Below, piece after piece: positions 40,006 to 51,899 of a DNA stretch of 64,000 nt. Position 1 is the first letter of the stretch, and every line of letters begins with the position of its first letter. The notes under the pieces are model-generated. The model had not been told where the DNA came from and ran no database searches. It saw only the letters and a list, made by a program, of their open reading frames with translations. The stretch covers positions 4,154,001-4,218,000 of the forward strand of contig CP087563.1 of NCBI GenBank assembly GCA_020974905.1, read 5' to 3'. This DNA is from Planctomycetes bacterium syqfu (GTDB lineage Bacteria > Planctomycetota > Phycisphaerae > Phycisphaerales > Phycisphaeraceae). A program made the translations under genes and the position numbers.

Positions 40006-40281
40006 TTGCACGAAACACAGGCGATGATCACACGGTTGATGTATCATGCACGCATGCGGATCATCAATGCCATTGCTGTTTGGCTGATTAATCTCATGGT
40101 TGCCATGTACCGTGCCACCCTCGGACACTTCATGGGCGGCCACTGTCGCTTCCAACCCACCTGCAGCCAATACATGCTCGATGCCGTGCAGAAGTACGGG
40201 CCATGGAAAGGCTTTTACAAAGGCATCAAACGCATCTGTCGCTGTCATCCCTTTGGGGGCAGTGGATATGATCCTGCGTGA
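40006..40281 (+). CDS. yidD: Membrane protein insertion efficiency factor YidD
   Basis: A short protein with the YidD signature: C-R-F-Q-P-T-C-S-Q-Y near the centre, then Y-G-P-W-K-G-F-Y-K-G-I-K-R-I-C-R-C-H-P-F-G-G-S-G and a final D-P-A. This family supports membrane protein insertion together with YidC. The start at 40006 gives 91 residues; the in-frame Met at 40054 gives 75, closer to the usual length, and may be the real start. Nearby rnpA, yidC and rpmH, its usual neighbours, are not seen. Confidence 0.9.
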   Translation: MHETQAMITRLMYHARMRIINAIAVWLINLMVAMYRATLGHFMGGHCRFQPTCSQYMLDAVQKYGPWKGFYKGIKRICRCHPFGGSGYDPA

Positions 40282-40296
40282 TTTTCGACTTTAAAC

Positions 40297-40537
40297 AAGG
40301 CAGTTTTACCGCAGAGTCGCAGAGAACTCAGAGTTAAGAGAGGCAATGTCAGTGATTGCTCCAATATCTCTCAAGCCCAATGCTGAGCATAGCGAAGCAT
40401 GGGATTTTTGCGTCAACCGTTAATCGAACGTATCCCATGCTTCGCTTCGCTCACCATTGGGCTTAATGTTTTAATCAAAAAAATATCTTCTCTCTTAACT
40501 CTGAGCTCTCTGCGACTCTGCGGTAAAACTGCCTTGA
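40297..40537. repeat. 240-bp nested palindrome (MITE-like)
   Basis: The outer arms are near-perfect inverted copies of about 45 bases (AAGGCAGTTTTACCGCAGAG at 40297 with its complement near 40537). Inside them lie inner arms (AAGCCCAATG / CATTGGGCTT and CATGGGAT / ATCCCATG). The loop is about 35 bases. The outer arm carries the CCGCAGAGTCGCAGAG motif that I have seen as a dispersed repeat in several environmental bacterial genomes (memory, not checked). Non-coding; between yidD and carB. Confidence 0.8.
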
Positions 40538-40563
40538 AAAAATCACCGACATCCAACCCCCAT

Positions 40564-40600
40564 AAAAAAACACAGACGCCCCGACCTGGGACATCTGTGT
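40564..40600 (-). terminator. Rho-independent terminator of carB, within an ACAGATG-type repeat
   Basis: On the minus strand ACACAGA pairs with TCTGTGT around an inner CCC/GGG stem, followed by TTTTTTT. It lies about 54 bases after the carB stop. The sequence between carries ACAGATGAACACAGATAC-type direct repeats. Confidence 0.7.
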
Positions 40601-40653
40601 GTATCTGTGTTCATCTGTGGTTACATTGTCTTGAAGCGTTAAACGCCCCAGAC

Positions 40654-44067
<3,414 letters not shown>

Positions 44068-44650
44068 GCTGTTGTAACCGCCTGTTACAGCGGACCTTAT
44101 TCAGAATGTCAGCGGGAGGCAAAACCATTTTCATGGTCGGACACCACCATCCGATTGGTATGTCGGATGTGAAGTGTTTGGGACTCAAACCACGCATCTG
44201 AGCCGTATGTCACCCCCCCGAGAGCATCTCACCGAACCAAAAGTATCGGGGAAACCTTCCGGGGGACCGGGGGTTAAATCCGGCAAATGGTACCGAAAAA
44301 ACGGTGATTTGTCGAAAGCAGCGGTTTTACCCGCTATGTCCACATTCACAGTGAACTCGGTTCGCCAGATCGATGCCGACAATCCAGACGCCACGCCAGT
44401 CAAAGACATGATCTGATGAACTTTCAGATTCTGATCATCATGAATTTTCAAAAAGTCGAATTGATAACTCGACAATGCACAAAAAATCGACCGATACCCA
44501 AAGCACCACGCGATGGAAAGCAAAGCATCAGCAAGTTCGAACAACAGAAAACCCATCAATGCAAAACGGTCGCTTGGACATGATGAGAATGCCAGCGCAC
44601 CGACAACCGATTAAATGATTGTCTCCCTACCAATCATTTGGGTTCAGCTC
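44068..44650. other. Long intergenic gap upstream of carB and the YhcH-like gene
   Basis: No gene found in about 580 bases. Open frames here on both strands have poor protein character. The stretch probably holds the promoters of carB (leftward) and of the rightward YhcH/SGNH genes. It contains a short CATCCGA/TCGGATG hairpin near 44149-44170. I see no recognised riboswitch. Confidence 0.4.
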
Positions 44651-44723
44651 ACCAGTCCGTGTCTGATCAGTGTCAGGTGAAATGGAAATCACCGGCTGAT
44701 CGGATGCAGGACTGGTTTTTTTT
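44651..44723 (+). promoter_or_regulatory. Structured RNA leader with terminator-like end
   Basis: A long stem (ACCAGTCC/GGACTGGT plus TGATCAG/CTGATCG, with an internal loop) encloses a GGTGA/TCACC hairpin and is followed by eight T at 44716-44723. It lies on the + strand 170 bases before the YhcH-like gene. This is the layout of a transcription attenuator or the end of a small RNA. No known class recognised. Confidence 0.45.
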
Positions 44724-44893
44724 CAGGCTGGTCTCACAGCCTTGAACAGGACAACGTAACACCATGCCCACGCTGGCCAACGCATCACAAATCACAACAA
44801 TGTCAGATATCGGATAACGAATCATGATCCGCAGGGCGATCTGCCGATCAAAAGAATATTGGACTGTGACCTGTAACATGGAAGTGAACCGTC

Positions 44894-45373
44894 ATGATTG
44901 TCGATGCATTAAACCGTGCGAACTACCTCAAATCACTGGGCCCGAATTTTGAAATCGCATTGGCCTTTCTCAACAAACCCCGACTCGATGAACTCGAAGA
45001 TGACCGCTATGACCTGCATGGCAAGGATGTCTTTGCCATCGTCCAGACTTATATGACCCGCCCCGTTGACCAACGCAAATGGGAAGCGCACAAAAAGTAT
45101 CTGGACATCCAGTACATCATCAGTGGCAACGAATACATCGGCTACACCCCGCTCTCGGAAGTCGCCCCGCTGACCGAGTACGAAGATGACAAGGACATCT
45201 ACTTCTTCAAGGGTCAGCCCGGGCATGGTTGTTTTGTCCCCATGTCGGCAGGGCGATTCATGGTGCTCGGCCCGCAGGACGCCCACATGCCCAGCGTCAC
45301 ACAGACCGTCCCCGAAGAAGTCCGCAAGATCGTGGTCAAGGTGGCTGTCGAGCCCACGGTTTACCCCAAGTAA
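44894..45373 (+). CDS. YhcH/YjgK/YiaL family protein (EbgC-like)
   Basis: A 159-residue protein of the DUF386 family: W-E-A-H-K-K-Y-L-D-I-Q-Y-I-I-S-G-N-E near the middle, followed by G-H-G-C-F-V-P-M, and F-M-V-L-G-P-Q-D-A-H-M-P. The family's cupin-like fold includes EbgC, the beta subunit of evolved beta-galactosidase, and proteins of sialic-acid and other sugar pathways. It lies before the SGNH hydrolase, and a family 1 repeat separates them. A role in sugar anomer or metabolite handling is likely; the substrate is unknown. Confidence 0.85.
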   Translation: MIVDALNRANYLKSLGPNFEIALAFLNKPRLDELEDDRYDLHGKDVFAIVQTYMTRPVDQRKWEAHKKYLDIQYIISGNEYIGYTPLSEVAPLTEYEDDKDIYFFKGQPGHGCFVPMSAGRFMVLGPQDAHMPSVTQTVPEEVRKIVVKVAVEPTVYPK

Positions 45374-45410
45374 ATCAGACAGCGAATCTAACCAGCAAGT
45401 TCAATCATAA

Positions 45411-45496
45411 ACAAAGTCGTGTCTCTCCTGAGGCACGGGTTGCTTGATGTCATTGTTCGAATACAACCCGCGACTCAGGAGAGTCGTGGCTTTGTC
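45411..45496. repeat. Family 1 intergenic inverted repeat, copy B
   Basis: About 86 bases: ACAAAGTCGTGTCTCTCCTG, GGCACGGGT, a loop, then ACCCGCGACTCAGGAGAGTC and GTGGCTTTGT. It shares 18 or more consecutive bases with copy A at 37614-37700. It lies in the 319-bp gap between the YhcH-like and SGNH genes; no gene was found there. Confidence 0.8.
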
Positions 45497-45692
45497 ATGC
45501 ACATACATCCACATCTGATTCTCAACTTTCAAATACCAAACCATGCCTCATCGTTGCGAGTTATCAAAGCGTGTTTGATAAGTACGCCCATCGCTGATAC
45601 TTGCCAACCCCCCGTTTTCACTGACAATGGACGACGCTCAACTGCTTTTATCTTCCCGCGACATCCAACTTGACCTGTTACAGGAATGCAGA

Positions 45693-46913
45693 ATGTCTAA
45701 AATTGCCACACTTTCACTTTGTCTACTCTGTTTGATTGGAAGCACTGCCATGGCTCAGACCAAGCCTCTCTCGATTGCCAACTTTCACAAACGTGCCCAG
45801 GCCGGCGAAAAACTCAACGTGGTTTTCCTCGGTGGCAGTCTCACCTGGGGTGCCAACGCATCGGACCCCAACCAGACGTCCTACCGCGCGTTGATGGGTA
45901 AGTATCTCATCGAGAAATATCCCAAGGCACATATCACCAATCACGATGCTGCCATCGGCGGGACCGGCTCGAACCTGGGTATCTTCCGTCTTGAACGTGA
46001 CGTCTTTGCCAAGAACCCTGACCTCGTGTTTGTGGACTTCACCATCAACGATGGCATCAACGGTTCGGACAAACTCGCACTGGAGATTTACGAATCCCTG
46101 CTGCGGATGATGCTCCAACGTGACATCCCCGTCGTGCAGGTTCTGCTCAGCTGCTACGGCCAACTTGGTAAACACTACGATCTGAAAAAAGTCCCCCGCT
46201 ACAACGATCACATCAAGATTGCCAAAGCCTATAACACCGGCGTGGGGGACACGCTTCAATACATCCAGAACGAATACAAAACCAAGAAACTTGATCTGGA
46301 CGAAGTCTGGTCGATCGGCCGTGACAAGACGCATCCGGATGATGCAGGTTACCGACTCTATTTTGAAGCCGTGCGTGACGGGTATGAACAAGCGGTCAAA
46401 GACAAGCGTGTCACCGTCATCCCCGACAAGCCCGTCTTTGGTGATGGCTACATGAATCCCAAGCGCCACATTCTCGTGGACATGGAAAATTACCCCAAGG
46501 GTTGGCAGCGTTCCAAGACCTACCGCACCTCGCTGTGGTTCGACGGACTTTCAAGCCGATGGATGGGGGATGTGCTCGTCGCTTCAGCCAAGCGTCGCAA
46601 AACCACCGAACCGCTGGTCTTCGACTTCGAAGGGACCTATGTGGGCATCTTCGGTGAATACAACGGCCAAAGCGTGCCCTTCCGTGTTTACATCGACGGA
46701 GAGCTCGTCGAAAACAACGGCTCGGAGTTCTGGGAACGCAACACCTCGCGCTTTAGTTCCAGTGGCAGCGGCAACCTCTTTGCATGGACCGTCCTGGCCA
46801 AAGACCTGACGCCGGGCAAACACACGCTGAAAATCGAACCCATCTTCATGCCTTCGGACAAGGAAGGCGAACTGCACATTGAAAGCATCTGCGTTGCAGG
46901 TCCGACCCAGTAA
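45693..46913 (+). CDS. Secreted SGNH/GDSL-type esterase, 406 aa
   Basis: Start at 45693 (AGGA eight bases upstream) gives a signal peptide ending near M-A-Q. The catalytic pattern is SGNH-like: V-F-L-G-G-S-L-T-W-G (Ser nucleophile; first Gly instead of Asp), I-G-G-T-G-S-N-L (oxyanion Gly/Asn), V-D-F-T-I-N-D-G and K-T-H-P-D-D-A-G (His with Asp two residues later). The C-terminal 120 residues form a second beta-rich domain with V-D-M-E-N-Y-P-K-G-W-Q. It may remove acetyl or other acyl groups from polysaccharides. It follows the YhcH-like gene, and a terminator follows at 46942-46971. Confidence 0.85.
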   Translation: MSKIATLSLCLLCLIGSTAMAQTKPLSIANFHKRAQAGEKLNVVFLGGSLTWGANASDPNQTSYRALMGKYLIEKYPKAHITNHDAAIGGTGSNLGIFRLERDVFAKNPDLVFVDFTINDGINGSDKLALEIYESLLRMMLQRDIPVVQVLLSCYGQLGKHYDLKKVPRYNDHIKIAKAYNTGVGDTLQYIQNEYKTKKLDLDEVWSIGRDKTHPDDAGYRLYFEAVRDGYEQAVKDKRVTVIPDKPVFGDGYMNPKRHILVDMENYPKGWQRSKTYRTSLWFDGLSSRWMGDVLVASAKRRKTTEPLVFDFEGTYVGIFGEYNGQSVPFRVYIDGELVENNGSEFWERNTSRFSSSGSGNLFAWTVLAKDLTPGKHTLKIEPIFMPSDKEGELHIESICVAGPTQ

Positions 46914-46941
46914 GACACAACGATATTCAAAAATAAACACA

Positions 46942-46971
46942 AACCCGTGGCCGATTGGTCGCGGGTTTTTT
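46942..46971 (+). terminator. Rho-independent terminator after the SGNH gene
   Basis: AACCCG pairs with CGGGTT around an inner GGCC/GGTC stem, followed by TTTTTT; 29 bases after the stop codon. Confidence 0.8.
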
Positions 46972-47016
46972 GATTGATTAAATCTCATACCAATCACATG
47001 AATAACTCGCATTGCT

Positions 47017-47096
47017 TGAGCACCGGGTGTTAACCCGGTGCAGGTGCCTTGATGCGTCTTCTGACCTGCACAGCATTGACATGCTGTGCTCATTCA
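47017..47096. repeat. Family 2 intergenic double hairpin, copy 1 (GCACCGGG...)
   Basis: Hairpin one is GCACCGGG-TGTTAA-CCCGGTGC (47020-47041) and hairpin two is GCACAGCAT-TGAC-ATGCTGTGC (47068-47089), joined by a short arm CAGGT/ACCTG. Copy 2 lies at 53579-53655. A half-copy of family 1 (AAGGAGCGTCACGGCTTTGA) follows at 47124-47145, just before the ATP-grasp gene stop. Confidence 0.75.
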
Positions 47097-47149
47097 AACA
47101 AGCATTTCAACTGGTATTGGCACAAGGAGCGTCACGGCTTTGACGATGA

Positions 47150-49126
47150 TCACAACCTTAACCGCGAGATGTCGCGGGCGACTTTGATACGTGTGATAAA
47201 CGACTGGATCAGGCGACGGTAGAGTTCGTTTTTGAGCACCTGGTCTTCGATGCCAAGATCGATATTGGGATTGTCGTTGATCTCAATGACAAAGGCTTGA
47301 TCTTCCACCTGCTTGATGTCCACGCCATAGAGTCCGTCGCCGATGAGGTTGGCAGCTTTGAGTGCCGTCCGGACCACGACCGGCGGGACGTCTTCAATGT
47401 CAAACGTCTTGTACGCACCCCAGAGATCATCCTGGTTTTTCGTCTCCCAGTTGACGATCTGCCAGTGACCTTCTGCCATATGGTATTGGCAGGCAAAGAG
47501 CGGCTTGCGATCCAGAATCCCAATCCGCCAGTCAAACGCGGTGGGCATGAACACCTGTGCCAACAACAAGTCCGACTTCTTGAGCAGGTCCTGCACAGTG
47601 CGCTTGAGTTCAGCTTGTGTGGTCACCTTAACCACGCCCTTGGAAAACGCACTATCCGGTTGCTTGATGATCAACGGCAATGGTAATTCGGCCAACCGAT
47701 CACCCTTAACCCACGAACCGTCAATGATCCAGGTCTGCGGCGTGGGGATCTGCTCCTGAGACAAACGTTCTGCCAGATACACCTTGTTGGCGCAACGCAG
47801 AATCGACCACGGGTCATCAATCACCACCAACCCTTCAGCATAGGCTTTCCGCGAACACTGGTAGGTATAGTGATTGACGTTGGTGGTGGTGCGGATGAAC
47901 AGCGCATCGAATTCACTAAGCCGATCCATGTCGTTGCGCGTGATCAGTTCCATGTAAATGTTCATCTGCTCAGCGATCTTGCACAGCCGCTTAAGCGTCT
48001 CCGGACTCGACGGCGGTTCGACTTCATCCGGGTCATACAGGACCGCAATGTCGTAGGCATAGTTGCGCATGCGTGCCTGATCAAAACGTTTGCGGTTAAA
48101 GAAACTCACCGCCAACTCCTGAATCAAAGGCATCATCCCCTGATCAATCTTCTTCAGAGACAACGGCGAAATCTTGTCCACCATCCATTTGTCCCGCACA
48201 TTGATAAAGTCCACCGTGAGCATCGGCGTGGGGAACATCCGATAGAGTCGGTTGGCCAGTTCGTTAAAACGCTTGTCGATGCTGTGACCAAAATAGATGT
48301 TGATCGTTGCTTCCTTGCCATCAAAACCGGCGAAGGCTTTCTGGATCTGTTCATCCATCTCGTCGGTCATCGAGCGCATGATCGAACGCGACTGAAAGTC
48401 CTGAATCGTCGAGACACTGGGAATCGACCGATGCGATCGGGCTTCAGCCAGCAGCGAAACATAGTAACCGGCAGACTGATACTTGTACGACGGGCAAAGG
48501 TTAAACACGCGGGCATAGGGGATATTCTGAAACCGAGGATCGGTGAGATATTCCTGCGTGCTGATGATTTGAGCCTTGTCGATTTTCAACTGGATATCCG
48601 ACGGATTGTCGGTGACGATGAGGTTGACGGTGTTCTGATTGTTTCGCTGCCCCAGCGCCTTATCCGGGTTGAGATTCTGCTTCATGCGCACGGCATGTTG
48701 GTCCGCAGCATAGTAATCCTCCAACGTATCGGTGATCTGGTAGCCATGCGATTCATACCAAACAACCAACCGCTCGTCGGACTGATCGGCTTCAAGTGAG
48801 AGCTGGTCATAGCGGCGTTCGACAGCTAATTGGTGAGCATGCTTAAGCAGTTTCGAACCGATGCCCAGTCCGCGGAATGTGTCGCTGACTGCCAGCGAAT
48901 AGATGCGCAGCGTATGGACATGGTGATGCAGGATCATCACCCCCGCCAAAGTCTGTTCCGACTCCTCGGGCTTGACGGTGGCAACCCAGATCTGCTGCAT
49001 GGGACTGTTGAGACTGTTAGCCAGCGAACGGCGGGAACTGCGGCGGTTGATCTCAAAGCAGGCCTGCTCGATGGCAAGAATCTCATCCAGATCACTGGCA
49101 GAGGCGGTGCGAAGGTGGACTTTCAT
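47150..49126 (-). CDS. GNAT acetyltransferase fused to RimK-like ATP-grasp ligase, 658 aa
   Basis: Start at 49126 (AGGA upstream) is chosen over the ATG at 49204. Residues 1-165 are a GNAT domain with R-G-L-G-I-G-S-K-L-L at the acetyl-CoA loop. Residues about 170-370 match the RimK-like N-terminal (RLAN) domain. The last 270 residues are an ATP-grasp ligase with P-L-P-L-I-I-K-Q-P-D-S-A-F-S-K-G-V and V-I-E-I-N-D-N-P-N-I-D at the Mg/ATP end. Such proteins ligate amino acids to carboxylates of proteins or peptides; the fused GNAT could acetylate the same target. The real substrate is unknown. Confidence 0.85.
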   Translation of the reverse strand: MKVHLRTASASDLDEILAIEQACFEINRRSSRRSLANSLNSPMQQIWVATVKPEESEQTLAGVMILHHHVHTLRIYSLAVSDTFRGLGIGSKLLKHAHQLAVERRYDQLSLEADQSDERLVVWYESHGYQITDTLEDYYAADQHAVRMKQNLNPDKALGQRNNQNTVNLIVTDNPSDIQLKIDKAQIISTQEYLTDPRFQNIPYARVFNLCPSYKYQSAGYYVSLLAEARSHRSIPSVSTIQDFQSRSIMRSMTDEMDEQIQKAFAGFDGKEATINIYFGHSIDKRFNELANRLYRMFPTPMLTVDFINVRDKWMVDKISPLSLKKIDQGMMPLIQELAVSFFNRKRFDQARMRNYAYDIAVLYDPDEVEPPSSPETLKRLCKIAEQMNIYMELITRNDMDRLSEFDALFIRTTTNVNHYTYQCSRKAYAEGLVVIDDPWSILRCANKVYLAERLSQEQIPTPQTWIIDGSWVKGDRLAELPLPLIIKQPDSAFSKGVVKVTTQAELKRTVQDLLKKSDLLLAQVFMPTAFDWRIGILDRKPLFACQYHMAEGHWQIVNWETKNQDDLWGAYKTFDIEDVPPVVVRTALKAANLIGDGLYGVDIKQVEDQAFVIEINDNPNIDLGIEDQVLKNELYRRLIQSFITRIKVARDISRLRL

Positions 49127-49308
49127 TTTGTGGGTATCCTCATCGCTCAAGCGACAGAAGATACGTGCCCACGGAGCCCACACCACTGTGCAAGAGAGTC
49201 GCATATTTTATCTGGCATTAAGCCGAATCAAGATTAAAAAATCGGTGTGTTGGGAAAAAGTTTTCAAGCTGACAGGACACAGCCCATGGCCTGAACACAC
49301 ATCACAGG

Positions 49309-50175
49309 TTAAAGCAACTCGCCGGGGGTGACTGTGGGCATTGCCAGGCTTTTGACGATCTCGTCATACTGCTTTTCAGACAGCAGCAAACGCGAACGTT
49401 CATTGAGCCAATCGGCCTGCGGTGTCTGACCGCTGCGAGAAGCAGCCACGTAAAACAGGACATGCAGCGCGCCACATTGCAGGGGCGGCATGAGTTCAGC
49501 CATCTTCACCTTGCCCGGCAGGTCCGCCAATGCCGCTTCGTCATAGCCAACCATCAGCAGGTACCGCGTCTGCAAAGCCAGCTTCTGCAGCGAATGCGTC
49601 AGACTCAACTGCTGATGCGAGAGTTCGGAAAGACTCATGTAAGCACCGTAGGCGTCACCGCGCGCCAACTGCGCTTCGGTGAGCATCAACAGCAGATGCT
49701 GGCGGACCGCATGGACATTGCGCAGCGGATGCATGAGCACACTCTGGCAGGCGGCAATGGTCTGATCAAAGTCTTTTTGCTGATGTCGCAGCGTTGCCAG
49801 GCGATGCCAGGTGAGCAGACGCACCTGTTTTGCCAGCGGTTTGGACTTCAGAACGTTGGCGATGCGCGCTTCGGCCTGCTCGGGGTCGATGGCAAAAAGC
49901 TCAGCCATATTCGAGACCTGCTGCCAGGCGCGGGCACTGATGAAGTTGAGCATCATCCAGGTGCCTGCCATGATCATGATCCCAAAGCCCAGCGGGTCAG
50001 GTGTGAGTTTGAACCATGCCAGGATGATCGTGCTCGCTGCGGGAATCCCCAGCAAGATCAGCCAACGCAGCATCTGATCGCGCTGCAATTGACGTTGCAG
50101 ATCATCCGAACTGACCGCACCGACTCGCTGCAAGGGTGGTGAGGAGGAAGATGAAGCGGAGGGATTCTCAGTCAT
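49309..50175 (-). CDS. Membrane-anchored TPR-like protein, 288 aa
   Basis: The start at 50175 is chosen over 50253, because it overlaps the stop of the neighbour by eight bases. A Ser/Pro-rich start is followed by two membrane helices (W-L-I-L-L-G-I-P-A-A-S-T-I-I-L-A-W and L-G-F-G-I-M-I-M-A-G-T-W-M-M-L). The C-terminal 200 residues are alpha-helical with TPR-like periodicity (L-T-W-H-R-L-A-T-L-R-H-Q-Q-K-D-F-D-Q, and later A-Y-G-A-Y-M-S-L). It is coupled to the similar 408-aa protein gene; the two may form a complex. Function unknown. Confidence 0.6.
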   Translation of the reverse strand: MTENPSASSSSSPPLQRVGAVSSDDLQRQLQRDQMLRWLILLGIPAASTIILAWFKLTPDPLGFGIMIMAGTWMMLNFISARAWQQVSNMAELFAIDPEQAEARIANVLKSKPLAKQVRLLTWHRLATLRHQQKDFDQTIAACQSVLMHPLRNVHAVRQHLLLMLTEAQLARGDAYGAYMSLSELSHQQLSLTHSLQKLALQTRYLLMVGYDEAALADLPGKVKMAELMPPLQCGALHVLFYVAASRSGQTPQADWLNERSRLLLSEKQYDEIVKSLAMPTVTPGELL

Positions 50176-51394
50176 GCTTCTGCTCCTTGTCTTGCTGGGT
50201 GTCCTCAACTTGCGTGTCGTCTTGTGCATTGCCGTCCTGGGGGATGTCGTCAACTACCTCATCATGATCCGTTGACGTCTCGGCGGCCTGCATAACATCG
50301 TCCTGCGAAGACACGGACGGGGGCTTAACCGGGTGAACCAAATCCAACAGACTCGGCGATGATTGCTCAGGTGTTTGAATCGGTTGCTCGTGTTCCTGCG
50401 GTTCTTCGATCACCTGATCATCAAGCAGTTGGTGGACTTCTTCCAAGTCCTCTGCGGAGTCTTGCTCGACGATATCCGCAACGGCCTGCTCCTCCTGTGA
50501 TTGCGCTTTATAGGCGATCTGGGCTGCGAGGGCTTTGAGTTCATCCTGACGAGCAAGGAGTTTTTGCGTGGAGAGCAATAACGTTGCCTTATGCCACCAG
50601 TCTTTGGCCTGATCCATCCATGTAGTTGAATCCGGTTCGCGGAGCGAGAGTTGATAACAACTCCATGCCATCAGGGCATAACCGTGACCGGCTTCGACAC
50701 CCAATGGGCGAAGGCGATCGACTAATTCATCCTTGTTCTCAGCAACGGCGTCGGCATAGTGAAACGTACTGACCTGCTGAAGCAGTGCTGCATAGTGATA
50801 GGTCGCACTGATCGGCGAAGCACCCATCTCCAATGCCATGGGACGAAGCTTTCGCAGATTGGTATCTGCTGAAGTCAGTTCGTCATTGAAGAGTTGCAAC
50901 ACCGTCCGCTGCAGTTGCAACTGGATGGAGCCGGGATGATCCGCGGGCATGCGCTGGATGAGATAGTCATAAGCGACTTCAGCAGCAGGCCAGGCGGTGA
51001 GGCGGTCGAGATTATGTGCCATCAGGGCAACGAGTCGACCGTGAAGCTCGGGCATCATCTGCACGGCGGGGAGCATTTTCCAGATCGCGCGGGTCGCCCG
51101 TTCGTGTTGCTCAAGCTGTGTCCATTCACTGATGCGCATCACGCGCGATTGAATAGTCCGCACATGTCGCACGCGAATCATCGCATATGCCACCACCCCG
51201 ATGAGTATCAGCCAAGGCAAAATAGCGGTGAGCGCATTCTGAGCAAACAGCGTCATACCCGCTGCCACCAACAGCAGGATCAATGGCAACTGCGTCACCC
51301 ACGCACGCGAGACGCGCGGTGCACAGCGGCGAAGATGGTCGGTGACCTGATCGGGACTGGGTGGTTTGAATGTTGGTGTCGCGCGTTGGTTCAT
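50168..51394 (-). CDS. Membrane TPR-like protein with acidic C-terminus, 408 aa
   Basis: Two membrane helices near residues 35-70 (L-P-L-I-L-L-L-V-A-A-G-M-T-L and A-I-L-P-W-L-I-L-I-G-V-V-A) are followed by a helical TPR-like region to about residue 270 and a Glu/Asp/Gln-rich, low-complexity tail from about residue 290 (E-Q-D-S-A-E-D-L-E-E-V-H and E-D-T-Q-Q-D-K-E-Q-K). It overlaps the 288-aa gene by eight bases. The pair resembles paralogous membrane-anchored helical proteins. Function unknown. Confidence 0.6.
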   Translation of the reverse strand: MNQRATPTFKPPSPDQVTDHLRRCAPRVSRAWVTQLPLILLLVAAGMTLFAQNALTAILPWLILIGVVAYAMIRVRHVRTIQSRVMRISEWTQLEQHERATRAIWKMLPAVQMMPELHGRLVALMAHNLDRLTAWPAAEVAYDYLIQRMPADHPGSIQLQLQRTVLQLFNDELTSADTNLRKLRPMALEMGASPISATYHYAALLQQVSTFHYADAVAENKDELVDRLRPLGVEAGHGYALMAWSCYQLSLREPDSTTWMDQAKDWWHKATLLLSTQKLLARQDELKALAAQIAYKAQSQEEQAVADIVEQDSAEDLEEVHQLLDDQVIEEPQEHEQPIQTPEQSSPSLLDLVHPVKPPSVSSQDDVMQAAETSTDHDEVVDDIPQDGNAQDDTQVEDTQQDKEQKHD

Positions 51395-51428
51395 GTCTGT
51401 TTGACAGTGTAACGATGTTAAGACGATG

Positions 51429-51878
51429 TTACGAAGCCAACGGCGGATTAAATGGATAGAGCATCAGATACACAAGCACCCCCGTGATGGAAACGTATAG
51501 CCAGATCGGCAAAGCCACGCGGCCAATTTTTTTATGCAGTTCAAAGCGTTCCTTGCGCCCCAGCGAAATCAAAACCAACGCAAACACCGGCACGGCCATC
51601 GCCAGAATCACATGTGTCAACAGCATCAGCAGGTATGCGACTTTGATCAAACCCTCCCCGTTGTAGCTGGTATGCAGTCCGCCGCCTTCCATCGCTTTCC
51701 AGACTTTGTGGGCAAGATAACAGACTAAAAACAACGCCGAAATCCCGAAAGCGGTGATCATGGTTTTACGGTGTGCATCACGCTTGCCTTGCTTGATGAG
51801 CACCCAACCTACGATCAGCAGGACGGTCGCCATGCCGTTGAGAATCGCGTTAACCAGGGGCAGAAAACTTAAGTCCAT
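51429..51878 (-). CDS. DUF420 family membrane protein
   Basis: A 149-residue protein with four membrane helices and the DUF420 pattern: K-R-D-A-H-R-K-T-M-I near residue 35, F-E-L-H-K-K-I-G-R-V-A-L-P-I-W-L-Y-V-S near 115, and V-L-V-Y-L-M-L-Y-P at the end. In other bacteria DUF420 (CtaM-like) proteins accompany haem-copper oxidase assembly genes. SCO1-type and ABC permease genes follow upstream on the same strand, matching this link. No oxidase subunit is in the window. Confidence 0.85.
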   Translation of the reverse strand: MDLSFLPLVNAILNGMATVLLIVGWVLIKQGKRDAHRKTMITAFGISALFLVCYLAHKVWKAMEGGGLHTSYNGEGLIKVAYLLMLLTHVILAMAVPVFALVLISLGRKERFELHKKIGRVALPIWLYVSITGVLVYLMLYPFNPPLAS

Positions 51879-51899
51879 GAGATATGATCCTCTTGCAGT

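Noticed and set aside
44185-44559. 124-residue minus-strand open frame upstream of carB
   Set aside because: No ribosome-binding site, mixed composition and no domain; treated as chance in a non-coding gap.
47870-48799. 309-residue + strand open frame inside the ATP-grasp fusion gene
   Set aside because: It is the antisense shadow of a gene with clear GNAT and ATP-grasp motifs.
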